From NCBI RefSeq assembly GCF_003363715.1, contig NZ_QREV01000015.1:31594-95593 (forward strand): 64,000 bases of DNA, read 5' to 3'. Within the stretch, counting starts at the first letter, position 1, and each line of letters opens with the position of its first letter. Made by a program: the position numbers and the translations under genes. This DNA is from Parabacteroides acidifaciens (GTDB taxonomy: Bacteria; Bacteroidota; Bacteroidia; Bacteroidales; Tannerellaceae). The notes under the pieces were generated by a model. It saw nothing but the letters and a program-made list of their open reading frames with translations. It did no database searches and was not told where the DNA came from. Below are positions 42,648 to 52,075 of the stretch, piece after piece.

Positions 42648-45600
42648 ATGAAAAATAACACAAGGCTTAGTTTTTGCCTATTTCTCTTATTTATGGGAAT
42701 CAGAGTCTGCTTTGCGGCTGACATATATTCGCAACGGACTTTTTTCACGATCGAATCTAATAGTTTAACAGTCAAAGATGTCCTCAACAAAATAGAAAAG
42801 GAAAGCGAGTACATCTTCTTTTACATGGACAAATCGATTGATTTGAACCGCAAAGTCTCAGTCAATGCCAAAGAGCAGCAAGTAGACAAGATTCTTGAAC
42901 AGATTTTTTCCGGGACTAATACCAAGTATTATATTTCCGACCGGCAGATAATCCTTTCTAAAACAAAACTGAACCCGTTGCCTGCCGACATGCAGCAAAA
43001 CGGGAAGACCATCACCGGAGTCGTACAAGATGCATTAGGCCCGATTGCCGGAGCCAACATCATTGTGAAAGGTACGACAAACGGGAACATTACGGACATG
43101 GACGGTAAATTCACACTCGAGAATGTGCCCGCCAACGCAGTCCTTGTCGTTTCCTATATCGGCTTTACTTCGCAGGAAATACGTGTAGGCAACCAGACGT
43201 CTTTCAATATTACTCTTCAGGAAGATTCCGAAGCGCTGGACGAAGTAGTAGTAGTCGGCTACGGCGTGATGAAGAAAAAAGATTTGACAGGCGCTGTGGC
43301 ACAAGTGGGAAGCAACTCTTTGAAAGACCTGAAGGTCTCTCACCCGACAGAAGCAATGGCCGGTAAACTCGCCGGTGTACAGGTGCAGCAGGTAGGTGGA
43401 CAACCGGGACAGGCTGCCACGATCCGCGTACGTGGATCCGGCTCTATCACCGCATCCAGCGCTCCGTTGTATGTTGTCGACGGATATCCTTTGGGAGAAC
43501 AGAACCTGAATGCAATCAACCCGAATGACATTGAATCAATCGAAGTGTTGAAAGATGCTTCCGCAGCAGCCATCTACGGTTCGCGTGCTGCAAACGGCGT
43601 CGTACTGGTCACAACCAAATCAGGAAAGGCCGGTAAAGTAAGTGTCAGCCTGGATATCTATGCAGGTTTCCAGAACGTAACAAAAAAGATGGACCTGATG
43701 AATGCACAGGAATTTGTGGAATTCAGCCGGGAAGCCTTCAACAACCACTACGTAGAATCCGTTCCGGGAGCATCCGCCAGTGATCCGCTGAGCATGCGTC
43801 CTTCCGGAAACCGCTATCGCTATCCGGGCATCTACGACGATGCGTCCTATATCGCTTCTTTGGGAGCCGGAACAGACTGGCAAGATGAAATTTTCCGCAC
43901 TTCTCCGGTACAGAACTACCAGTTGACAGTGACAGGTGGTGACGAAAAGACCAAGTATATGTTCTCCGCCGGCTATTTCAAACAGGAAGGTGTCGTGATC
44001 AACAGTGATTACGAACGTTTCTCGGCCAGAGCTAAAATCGACAGCGAACTGAACAGTTGGTTGAAGATGGGTGTCAACTTGGCTCCTACCTATATGAATG
44101 CCAACAAGACGACCCAGGGCCACTGGGCAAGTGACGGTGTTATCAACGCGGCACTGGCAACATCACCCGTCGTACCTGTATATAATGAAGATGGTACATG
44201 GGCCTCTCAGGCCATGTACGCTGTCGCTAGCGACGGTTTGACCGGAGTACCGAATGCAGTTGCACTGACTCATATCCACAATTATGACACAGATCTCCGT
44301 CTCTTCAGTAACGGTTACATCGAACTTTCCTTGATGAAAAACCTGAAACTGAAATCAACGATCGGTGCCGACATCCGCGAATACAGAGGTGAATATTTCC
44401 GCCCGGCAACCATTCCGAACAACGGAAACGTCGCTCCCCTTCCTTCTACGGAAAGAAAAGCAACAGAAAAATCCACCGAAATTGTAAACTGGTTGAATGA
44501 AAATACCATTACTTACTTCGGTTCATGGGACAAACATGAACTCGATGCTGTCGCCGGTTTTACCGCACAGAAGAACATCTACCGGTACACAGAAGCTACG
44601 GGTTCCGATTTCCCGAACGACCAGATCCAGACGATCAACAATGCGACTGTAAAAAGCAGTAAATCCGAACGAAACACTTGGACATTGCTTTCTTACCTGG
44701 CACGTGTGAACTATCGCTACGACAACAGATATTACCTGACAGCATCTATCCGTGCCGACGGTTCCTCTCGCTTCGGTAAGAACAACCGCTACGGTTACTT
44801 TCCTTCCGGGTCTGTAGCATGGCGTCTGTCACAGGAAGATTTCCTGAAGGACGTGAAATGGTTGTCAGACATGAAGATCCGTGCCAGCTACGGTATCACC
44901 GGTAATAACAATATCGGCGATTACGCTTCTATCGGTATCATGGAAAATGCCAATTATGTATTGGGAACAGGAACAGGAAATATTGTAAACGGTGCAGCTC
45001 AAAAAAGTTTCTCCAATGCAGACCTTACCTGGGAAAAAACACGTCAGACCGACTTGGGTTTTGAAGTCTCTGTCTTGGACAGCCGTTTGTCACTGTCTCT
45101 CGACCTGTATTACCGCAAGACTACCGATCTGTTGATGAATGTTGACATTCCGACTATTACCGGATTCGACAAAGCCATGCAGAACATCGGTAAGATGCGT
45201 AACAAAGGTCTTGAAATCACACTTAGCGGTATTCCGTTCAGAAGCAAGGACTTTACTTGGGATGCAACCGGAAATATCTCTGTCAACCGTAACAAGGTAT
45301 TGGCTTTAGGCCCGACAGGTGACCCGATCTTAAGCGACGGTGGAGCAGGAACGACACATATTACGATGATCGGCCAACCGATCGGTTCCTTCTACGGATA
45401 TAAGATGCTGGGTATCTTCAAGACGCAAGACGAACTGAATTCTTATCCGCATCTGGCTGATACACATGTGGGAGATGTCATGTTCGAAGATGTCAACGGA
45501 GACCAGAAAATCGACGCGGACGACCGTACCATTATCGGTAACAACATGCCGGACTTCACTTGGGGTATGACACATACTTTCGCATACAAAAACTTTGACG

Positions 45601-46055
45601 CCAGCATCTCTTTACAGGGGGTTGTCGGAAATGATGTATTGCATTTGGGAAGACGTTTCTACACACAGGGTGAAGGTAACCAGAATCAGTTGAAGGAAAT
45701 GATGGGACGCTGGCAATCAGAAACAAACCCGGGTAGCGGATGGATTCCGAGAGCTAACTCACAGCCGACCGGACAGAACAATGCCATCTCTTCCCGTTGG
45801 GTGGAAAGCGGTTCTTTCCTCCGTGTCAACAACCTGACTGTCGGTTACACCTTGCCAGATGCATTTACAAAAAAATGCGGTATGCAACGGGCACGCCTCT
45901 ATGTTTCTACACAGAACCTGCTGACGATCACAAGTTATAGCGGCTACAACCCGGAAACAAGTTTCAAGGAAGACAATGTAACAGCGCCCGGTACCGACTA
46001 CGGTATGTACCCGCTATATCGCACCTGTACTTTCGGTATTAACGTAACCTTTTAA
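42648..46055 (+). CDS. SusC/RagA family TonB-dependent transporter (right arm)
   Basis: 1135 residues. Signal peptide (about 1-23, cleavage after CFA), STN domain (about 35-105), carboxypeptidase-regulatory domain (about 120-205, ITGVVQDALGPIAGANIIV), plug with the SusC motif LDEVVVVGYGVMKKKDLTGA, and a barrel ending TCTFGINVTF. It imports oligosaccharides, probably mannose-containing, since GH92 follows. The STN domain fits regulation through the FecR-sigma pair encoded just before. Confidence 0.95.
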   Translation: MKNNTRLSFCLFLLFMGIRVCFAADIYSQRTFFTIESNSLTVKDVLNKIEKESEYIFFYMDKSIDLNRKVSVNAKEQQVDKILEQIFSGTNTKYYISDRQIILSKTKLNPLPADMQQNGKTITGVVQDALGPIAGANIIVKGTTNGNITDMDGKFTLENVPANAVLVVSYIGFTSQEIRVGNQTSFNITLQEDSEALDEVVVVGYGVMKKKDLTGAVAQVGSNSLKDLKVSHPTEAMAGKLAGVQVQQVGGQPGQAATIRVRGSGSITASSAPLYVVDGYPLGEQNLNAINPNDIESIEVLKDASAAAIYGSRAANGVVLVTTKSGKAGKVSVSLDIYAGFQNVTKKMDLMNAQEFVEFSREAFNNHYVESVPGASASDPLSMRPSGNRYRYPGIYDDASYIASLGAGTDWQDEIFRTSPVQNYQLTVTGGDEKTKYMFSAGYFKQEGVVINSDYERFSARAKIDSELNSWLKMGVNLAPTYMNANKTTQGHWASDGVINAALATSPVVPVYNEDGTWASQAMYAVASDGLTGVPNAVALTHIHNYDTDLRLFSNGYIELSLMKNLKLKSTIGADIREYRGEYFRPATIPNNGNVAPLPSTERKATEKSTEIVNWLNENTITYFGSWDKHELDAVAGFTAQKNIYRYTEATGSDFPNDQIQTINNATVKSSKSERNTWTLLSYLARVNYRYDNRYYLTASIRADGSSRFGKNNRYGYFPSGSVAWRLSQEDFLKDVKWLSDMKIRASYGITGNNNIGDYASIGIMENANYVLGTGTGNIVNGAAQKSFSNADLTWEKTRQTDLGFEVSVLDSRLSLSLDLYYRKTTDLLMNVDIPTITGFDKAMQNIGKMRNKGLEITLSGIPFRSKDFTWDATGNISVNRNKVLALGPTGDPILSDGGAGTTHITMIGQPIGSFYGYKMLGIFKTQDELNSYPHLADTHVGDVMFEDVNGDQKIDADDRTIIGNNMPDFTWGMTHTFAYKNFDASISLQGVVGNDVLHLGRRFYTQGEGNQNQLKEMMGRWQSETNPGSGWIPRANSQPTGQNNAISSRWVESGSFLRVNNLTVGYTLPDAFTKKCGMQRARLYVSTQNLLTITSYSGYNPETSFKEDNVTAPGTDYGMYPLYRTCTFGINVTF

Positions 46056-46069
46056 ATAGCAGACGAATT

Positions 46070-47554
46070 ATGAAACTAAAATATAATCTGATCGCAATAG
46101 CCTTGCTGGGAATCGGCTTTTCTTCTTGCAGCGATTTCCTGGAGCAGAATCCGCAAACGGATTTAAGTGAAAACGATTTCTACAAGACCGCCGACGACAT
46201 TACCTCAGCGGTAAACGGAGCTTACTCCTCCATGCAGGAAAGCAACATCTACGGTAACTGGTATGTATTCGGCGAAATACCTTCCGACAATACCCGTAAC
46301 CAGCTGTCTGGTTCTGTGACCAGCCAGGATGAGTTCGACAAATTCTATATCGACACCCAGAACAGCTATATAGCCGATTTCTGGAAAGCGGCCTATAAAG
46401 TAATCAACCGTACAAACACGGTATTGGGACGTATCGACGGTATCACAATCAACGCCGACTTGGCAAACCGGTACAAACTGGAATGTAAATTTATCCGCGC
46501 CCTAATGTATTTCAATCTGGTACGCGTTTACGGCGACGTTCCTTTGGTATTGAAAGAGATCAGTATCTCGGAATCCTACGACATTCTGCGCGAACCGAAA
46601 GACAATGTGTACAACCAGATCATCGCCGACCTGAAAGAAGCACAGGGTCTGCCGGCATCCTATCCGACGGCGGAAGACGGACGTGCCACACAGGGCGCAG
46701 CAAAAGCATTGCTGGGTAAAGTCTACATGACACTGCACAAATATGCAGAAGCAGAAGCAATCCTGGGCGAAGTGATCAACAGCGGACGTTACGGTTTACT
46801 GGAGAATACGGCAGGCAGCCTGAATATCGACGGTTATAAGGATGTGTTCAGCCCGGTTAACCATAACAGCAAAGAAGGAATCTTCGAAATACAGTTCCTG
46901 AAAGGCGGTTACGGTGAAGGTTCCAACTATGCCAACAACTTCGCACCCGAAAACTCAGGAACGAACGTAGTGACGGTTGGTGGTACAGGCGGTAACAATA
47001 TTCCGGAAATGGATATCTATAACGCATATGAAGAAGGTGACCTGCGCCGTGATTTCTCCATGTCGTTAGGCTATAATGACAATCGTAAGAACGATGAATG
47101 GGTAGAATCGCGCTATGTTCGCAAGTTTATGGACGTTCCTTATCAGGGTAACGATGCCAGCAACAACTATCCGGTAATCCGTTATGCCGATGTGATTCTG
47201 ATGTATGCAGAAGCACTGAACCAGAACGGTAAGACGGCTGAAGCCTGCAAGTATCTGAACATGACACGCCGCCGTGGTTTCGGATATCAGACAACAGAGA
47301 CATCTCCGGTTGACCTGCAGACCACCGACAAGACTCAGTTCGAACGGATGGTGGAACAGGAACGTCGTGTGGAACTGGCCTTCGAAAATCATCGTTGGTT
47401 CGACCTCATCCGTACCGGACGGGCTGTTGAAGTAATGAAAAGCAAAGGTTTCTCCTTGAACGAGACAAATCTGACCTGCCCGATCCCACAGAAACAGATC
47501 GACGTGAATCCGAAGTTGACACAGAACGATTATAAGATCGAATCGAGAAATTAA
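46070..47554 (+). CDS. SusD/RagB family glycan-binding lipoprotein (right arm)
   Basis: 494 residues. Signal peptide with lipobox FSSC (Cys20), then SDFLEQNPQTDLSENDFYKT. Diagnostic C-terminal blocks are VIRYADVILMYAEALNQ, EQERRVELAFENHRWFDLIRTG and CPIPQKQIDVNPKL. It is the surface lid for the preceding SusC, 14 bp away. A strong terminator follows at 47585-47614. Confidence 0.95.
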   Translation: MKLKYNLIAIALLGIGFSSCSDFLEQNPQTDLSENDFYKTADDITSAVNGAYSSMQESNIYGNWYVFGEIPSDNTRNQLSGSVTSQDEFDKFYIDTQNSYIADFWKAAYKVINRTNTVLGRIDGITINADLANRYKLECKFIRALMYFNLVRVYGDVPLVLKEISISESYDILREPKDNVYNQIIADLKEAQGLPASYPTAEDGRATQGAAKALLGKVYMTLHKYAEAEAILGEVINSGRYGLLENTAGSLNIDGYKDVFSPVNHNSKEGIFEIQFLKGGYGEGSNYANNFAPENSGTNVVTVGGTGGNNIPEMDIYNAYEEGDLRRDFSMSLGYNDNRKNDEWVESRYVRKFMDVPYQGNDASNNYPVIRYADVILMYAEALNQNGKTAEACKYLNMTRRRGFGYQTTETSPVDLQTTDKTQFERMVEQERRVELAFENHRWFDLIRTGRAVEVMKSKGFSLNETNLTCPIPQKQIDVNPKLTQNDYKIESRN

Positions 47555-47584
47555 CTAATAAGCAATTCGATATTACATAGAAGA

Positions 47585-47614
47585 CAAGTGGTGGGGAGTC
47601 TTCCCCGCCACTTG
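47585..47614 (+). terminator. strong hairpin terminator after susD (right arm)
   Basis: Thirteen to fourteen base pairs (47585-47598 with 47601-47614, one T-G and one G-T pair) with a tiny loop, followed by TAATTTG. It separates the susCD transcript from the GH92 promoter. Confidence 0.78.
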
Positions 47615-47617
47615 TAA

Positions 47618-47649
47618 TTTGTTAATTGATAACTAAAATTCTATCTTTG
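47618..47649 (+). promoter_or_regulatory. promoter of the GH92 operon
   Basis: TTTG (47618-47621), a 20-nt spacer and TATCTTTG (47642-47649) match the Bacteroidota promoter. The expected start is near 47656, 17 nt before the GH92 ATG. Confidence 0.8.
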
Positions 47650-47672
47650 CCACAATCAACAATTCTAATCTC

Positions 47673-49958
47673 ATGAAGACCTGGACAGTTTTATTAAGCA
47701 CATTGTGTTTATTCTCTTGCAACCAACAAGACAACAAATTTGAAAAGTACGTAAACCCGTTGATAGGTACGGATATCCGTGTCGTACAGGGAAAAGACAA
47801 AAACTCGACGGAAGAACGCGGACAGATCATGCCGGCCGTCGGTGTTCCCCATGGTATGACCAACTGGGTGGCACAGACACAAGCTACCGAACAGAAATGT
47901 TATCCGCCCTACTATTATTTTCAAGATGCAATCCAAGGATTCCGGGCAAGCCACTGGATGAACGGTTCCTGCACACAAGACTACGGGAGTGTCACAATCA
48001 TGCCGCTAAATAACAAACTCGAGACAGACCCGCTCAAACGCGCCTCATCTTTCGACCACACAGCAGAAACAGCAACCCCTTCATATTACACAGTCGACTT
48101 GAAAGATTACGGCATACATGCCGAACTGACCGGACTTTCCCGTGCCGGTATCATGCAGTTCACCTTTCAACAAGACGGTGAGCATTACATCGTGATCGAA
48201 CCGAACAGCGACGAAGGTGTCGCCTTTATTCAAATCGATCCGGAGAAAAAAGAAATTACCGGCTATAATCCCGTACACCGTATCTATCAGGGACGCGGCA
48301 AAGAGGCCGGATTCAGCGGCTATTTCGTCATTCAGCTGAATGAAGAGATCGCCGATTACGGCGTTTGGGACAGTACAGCTGTGACCTCAGGCAAGAAGTC
48401 AACGCAAGGCCGGAAACACAACGTCGGTGCCTGGGTAAAACTGGCCTCCGACAAACCGGGGAAAGCACTGGTCAGAGTGGGCACATCTTTCACAAGCATA
48501 GAAAATGCACGCAAGAACCTTATCGCCGAGATACCGGGATGGGACTTCGACAAAGTACGCCGGGCATCTTCCGACACTTGGAACCAGGCATTGGGACAAA
48601 TTGCCGTAAAAGGGAATAACGAAGAAGAGAAAGTCAAATTCTATTCTGCCCTATACAACGCTCATTTCCTGCCACGTACATTTAGCGACACGGATGGTTC
48701 TTATCCGAAATTCGACGGCGGAGAACAAATCATGAAGATGGACCACGGCACTTATTACTGTGATTTCTCACAATGGGACACATACCGTGCCGTTCATCCC
48801 CTCTTCTCCATCCTGAACCCGACACGTAATGGCGATATGGCCCATTCGCTCGTCTTGAAAGGACAACAAGGCGGCTGGCTGCCGATCTTCCCATCCTGGA
48901 ACAGCTACACGGCTGCGATGATCGGAGACCATTGTATCGCCATGATCGGAGACGCTATCGTCAAAGATGCGCCGGGCTTCGACTACGAAGAGGCTTACAC
49001 CTTGATGCGCAAGAACGCCTTTGAAGCCAATACGGATTCCAACAGCTACCGCGACGGAAAAGGACGCCGGGCGATGGAATCTTACTTGAAATATAACTAC
49101 GTCCCGCTGGAAGACCCTGTTATGGAAGCTTTCCACCGCCGCGAACAGGTTTCCCGCACGCTGGAATATGCTTATGACGATTTCGTCCTCTCACAAGTAG
49201 CCAAGAAGTTAGGTAAAACGGACGATTATAACGCACTGATCAAGCGGGCGGAAAACTACCGCAACGTTATCGATCCCGAAACAGGCTATGCGCGTGGACG
49301 GCATGCCGACGGAAGCTGGATTGAACCCTTCGCCCCTTATGATTTTGTCAATTTCATAACGGAAGGCACTCCTTACCATTATACTTGGTATGTTCCGCAA
49401 GACATCGCCGGGCTCATGCAGCAGATGGGTGGAAAAGAACGTTTCATCGATCGGTTGGATACTTTCTTCGAAGGCGACTACTACTGGCACGGCAATGAAC
49501 CGGGACACCACATCGCCTACCTTTTCGCCTATGCCGGCGAACCTTGGAAGACGCAGAAGTGGGTGCATGACATCATCAACCGCGAATACTTCACGACTCC
49601 CGACGGACTTTCCGGTAATGACGATGCCGGACAGATGTCTGCCTGGCTGGTGTTCAGCATGGTCGGCTTCTATCCGGTTTGCCCGGGTATGCCATACTAC
49701 GTGATCGGCAGTCCGACATTTGAAGAAAGTGTAATCACCCTCGAAAACGGAAAGAAATTCACAATCGAAGCCAAAGGGGCATCGGACAAGAACATATACA
49801 TCCAGTCTGCCACACTTAATGGCCAACCATACGACAAGAGCTACATCCTCCATAAAGATATTATGAACGGAGGCACACTCTCATTTGTCATGGGAGATAC
49901 ACCCAACAAAGAATGGGCATCTTCCAACGAATCGCTTCCTCCTTCACTCGGTTTATAA
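47673..49958 (+). CDS. GH92 family alpha-mannosidase lipoprotein
   Basis: 761 residues. Signal peptide with lipobox LFSC (Cys16). The N-terminal beta-sandwich domain has YVNPLIGTDIRVVQG and GFRASHWMNGSCTQDYG. The catalytic (alpha/alpha)6 barrel has CDFSQWDTYRAVHPL, GNEPGHHIAYLFAYAGEPWK and GLSGNDDAGQMSAWLVFSMVG (each in part), with the conserved acidic residues of this calcium-dependent exo-alpha-mannosidase family. It removes mannose from host or fungal N- or O-glycans outside or in the periplasm. It has its own promoter and is followed after 11 bp by a Gfo/Idh/MocA gene. Confidence 0.94.
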   Translation: MKTWTVLLSTLCLFSCNQQDNKFEKYVNPLIGTDIRVVQGKDKNSTEERGQIMPAVGVPHGMTNWVAQTQATEQKCYPPYYYFQDAIQGFRASHWMNGSCTQDYGSVTIMPLNNKLETDPLKRASSFDHTAETATPSYYTVDLKDYGIHAELTGLSRAGIMQFTFQQDGEHYIVIEPNSDEGVAFIQIDPEKKEITGYNPVHRIYQGRGKEAGFSGYFVIQLNEEIADYGVWDSTAVTSGKKSTQGRKHNVGAWVKLASDKPGKALVRVGTSFTSIENARKNLIAEIPGWDFDKVRRASSDTWNQALGQIAVKGNNEEEKVKFYSALYNAHFLPRTFSDTDGSYPKFDGGEQIMKMDHGTYYCDFSQWDTYRAVHPLFSILNPTRNGDMAHSLVLKGQQGGWLPIFPSWNSYTAAMIGDHCIAMIGDAIVKDAPGFDYEEAYTLMRKNAFEANTDSNSYRDGKGRRAMESYLKYNYVPLEDPVMEAFHRREQVSRTLEYAYDDFVLSQVAKKLGKTDDYNALIKRAENYRNVIDPETGYARGRHADGSWIEPFAPYDFVNFITEGTPYHYTWYVPQDIAGLMQQMGGKERFIDRLDTFFEGDYYWHGNEPGHHIAYLFAYAGEPWKTQKWVHDIINREYFTTPDGLSGNDDAGQMSAWLVFSMVGFYPVCPGMPYYVIGSPTFEESVITLENGKKFTIEAKGASDKNIYIQSATLNGQPYDKSYILHKDIMNGGTLSFVMGDTPNKEWASSNESLPPSLGL

Positions 49959-49969
49959 AATAACAACGT

Positions 49970-51052
49970 ATGAAAAGAATAATTTATATACTCCTGCTCT
50001 GCCTCACCGCCCTGACGGTAAAGGCCGGGCAGGACATACCCGTCAGATTAGGAATCATCGGGCTGACGCACTCGCATGTGGGGGGCGTTTTGAATGACAA
50101 AAACAAACCTTATGTCATAGCCGGTATTGTCGAACCGAACAAACAGTTGGCGGAACGCATGTCCAAACGGTTCGGTTTCAGCATGGATATCGTATATCCC
50201 ACGATGCAGGAACTTTACGACAAACAACATCCCGAGGCTGTTGCCTGCTTCAACGCGACCTATTACCACCAGGATGTGGTCCGGTTCTTCGCTCCTAAAA
50301 AAGTGCACATCATGGTTGAAAAGCCATTGGCTACAAGTAGCGAACAGGCCCGCGAGATGGCCGATCTTGCCGCCCGGTACCAGATACATCTGCTGACCAA
50401 TTACGAAACTACCTGGTATGGCTCCCATGAGGAAGCCGCACAACTTATACGGAACGGAGAAATCGGAGATATACGTAAAGCTATTTTCCGGGATGGACAT
50501 ACCGGTCCGGTAGAACGCAACACACATCCGGAAATGATCCCCTGGATTAAAGACCCGGTCTTAAACGGTGGAGGCGCCGTGATGGATTTCGGTTGCTACG
50601 GCGCTAACCTGATGACTTGGCTGATGGGAAACCAGAAACCGGTATCAGTCGTATCCGCCTTCCAGACCATCAAGCCGGATCAATACGAAGAAGTGGAAGA
50701 CCAGGCCACTGTTATCCTGACCTATCCGAAAGCCCAATGCATCATCGAAGCCTCCTGGAACTGGCCGATCAATATGAAGACTTCCGAGATATACGGGAAA
50801 AGCGGTTATATCCAGATACCGGACAAGGAAACGCTGCTGATCCGGACAGGCGAGAAGTCACCGGTCCGACAACTCAATCCGGCTGCCCGTCCTGCCCCCT
50901 ATGATAATCCTTACTCCTACTTCTGTGCAGTGGTAAAGGGGAAAGCGCAGGAGGATCCGCAATCCACATTAGAGAACAATCTGATCGTGATGGAAATTCT
51001 CGATGCAGCAAGAGAGTCGGCAAAAACAGGAAAGATTATCTATCTGAAATAA
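49970..51052 (+). CDS. exported Gfo/Idh/MocA family oxidoreductase
   Basis: 360 residues. A signal peptide (about 1-19, ending VKAG) precedes a Rossmann domain that begins VRLGIIGLTHSHVGGV. The NAD-dependent family motif MVEKPLA lies near residue 113, and the C-terminal domain has GGGAVMDFGCYGANLMTWLMG. Export is unusual for this mostly cytoplasmic family but is known for GH109-type members that use bound NAD to cleave glycosides. Next to GH92 this suggests a glycan-processing role, which is inference. The loop after GLTHS is not the standard GxGxxG. Confidence 0.85.
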   Translation: MKRIIYILLLCLTALTVKAGQDIPVRLGIIGLTHSHVGGVLNDKNKPYVIAGIVEPNKQLAERMSKRFGFSMDIVYPTMQELYDKQHPEAVACFNATYYHQDVVRFFAPKKVHIMVEKPLATSSEQAREMADLAARYQIHLLTNYETTWYGSHEEAAQLIRNGEIGDIRKAIFRDGHTGPVERNTHPEMIPWIKDPVLNGGGAVMDFGCYGANLMTWLMGNQKPVSVVSAFQTIKPDQYEEVEDQATVILTYPKAQCIIEASWNWPINMKTSEIYGKSGYIQIPDKETLLIRTGEKSPVRQLNPAARPAPYDNPYSYFCAVVKGKAQEDPQSTLENNLIVMEILDAARESAKTGKIIYLK

Positions 51053-51117
51053 ATATATATAGCATTTCCTTTAATATTTACTATATTTACATGCTAATCT
51101 ATTAAGATAGAGGAAGT

Positions 51118-51684
51118 ATGGAATATTCAGCAGACTTAAAGGCTTTCAATCAATTATTTGCAGATTATCAGGGGCGGTTTATCCGCTTCGCTAATATGTA
51201 TGTGAGAGATATAGCCGTAGCGGAAGATTTCACTATAGAGGCTTTAATGCAATACTGGGAAAACCGCCAGTCTTTAAAAGCCGACTCCAACATCCCGGCC
51301 TACATACTCACTATCATTAAGCGCAAATGCCTCAATTACCTGCAACATATACAAGTCAGGGAAGATGTTGGCGAGCAATTGAAAAACCACGCCGAATGGG
51401 AACTAAACACACGCATCTCCACACTTGAAGCCTGTAACCCTGAAGAACTGTTTACGGCGGAAGCTCAGGAGATCGTCAATAAAACACTGGCAAGCCTGCC
51501 TAAACAGACTCGCCGTATCTTTATCATGAGCCGCTATGAAAACAAGTCACATAAAGAAATTGCAGAAGCTCTTAATATGACAACCAAAGGAGTGGAATAC
51601 CATATTGCCCAAGCGTTGAAAAAACTTCACGCCAACTTGAAAGACTACATTCCCCTGCTGGCTTTCCTGACTTATCTGAATTAG
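51118..51684 (+). CDS. ECF RNA polymerase sigma factor without adjacent anti-sigma gene
   Basis: 188 residues. Region 2 is FADYQGRFIRFANMYVRDIAVAED and region 4 LASLPKQTRRIFIMSRYENKSHKEIAEALNMT, with GVEYHIAQALKKLHANL as the recognition helix, read in pieces. It belongs to the Bacteroidales SusC-linked ECF group. No FecR gene follows: the next gene is on the other strand. It may act on the GH92 operon just before it (65-bp gap) or on distant genes, or may have lost its partner. Confidence 0.9.
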   Translation: MEYSADLKAFNQLFADYQGRFIRFANMYVRDIAVAEDFTIEALMQYWENRQSLKADSNIPAYILTIIKRKCLNYLQHIQVREDVGEQLKNHAEWELNTRISTLEACNPEELFTAEAQEIVNKTLASLPKQTRRIFIMSRYENKSHKEIAEALNMTTKGVEYHIAQALKKLHANLKDYIPLLAFLTYLN

Positions 51685-51685
51685 G

Positions 51686-52066
51686 TCAGGCAATCACCTC
51701 CACAATATTCCCATCCGGATCCATCACGGCACCCTCATAATAGCCGTCACCGGTTGTACGCGGTTCACCCGTAATCCGGAAACCGTCCGAACGAAACCGT
51801 TCGATCATTGCATCGACCTTTTCTTTCGATCCGACAGAGAAGGCGAAATGGGCAAGACCAATAAAAACATCCGTACTCTCCCGGGTAATATCCGCACGCT
51901 GCATAATTTCAAGGGAAGCGCCTCCCTCGAATGTTACGAAATAAGAGGCAAAGCCTTTCTTCGGATTTACATACTTCTCATTGCTTTTCCCACTAAAGTA
52001 CTTGACATAGAAGTCACGCGAGCGTTCCAGCTCGTTTGTCCAGATTGCGATATGTGTTAGCTGCAT
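51686..52066 (-). CDS. VOC/glyoxalase-fold protein
   Basis: 126 residues. It shows one paired beta-alpha-beta-beta-beta unit typical of the vicinal-oxygen-chelate fold: LTHIAIWTNELERSRDFYVKYF at the start, LAHFAFSVGS in the middle and VMDPDGNIVEVI at the end. Metal ligands would be His4, the Glu in ASLEIM, His in GLAHFAF and the last Glu. The substrate is unknown; glyoxalase I or lyase activity is possible. It begins 9 bp after sufD ends and closes the long minus-strand operon. Confidence 0.85.
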   Translation of the reverse strand: MQLTHIAIWTNELERSRDFYVKYFSGKSNEKYVNPKKGFASYFVTFEGGASLEIMQRADITRESTDVFIGLAHFAFSVGSKEKVDAMIERFRSDGFRITGEPRTTGDGYYEGAVMDPDGNIVEVIA

Positions 52067-52075
52067 AGATTATAT

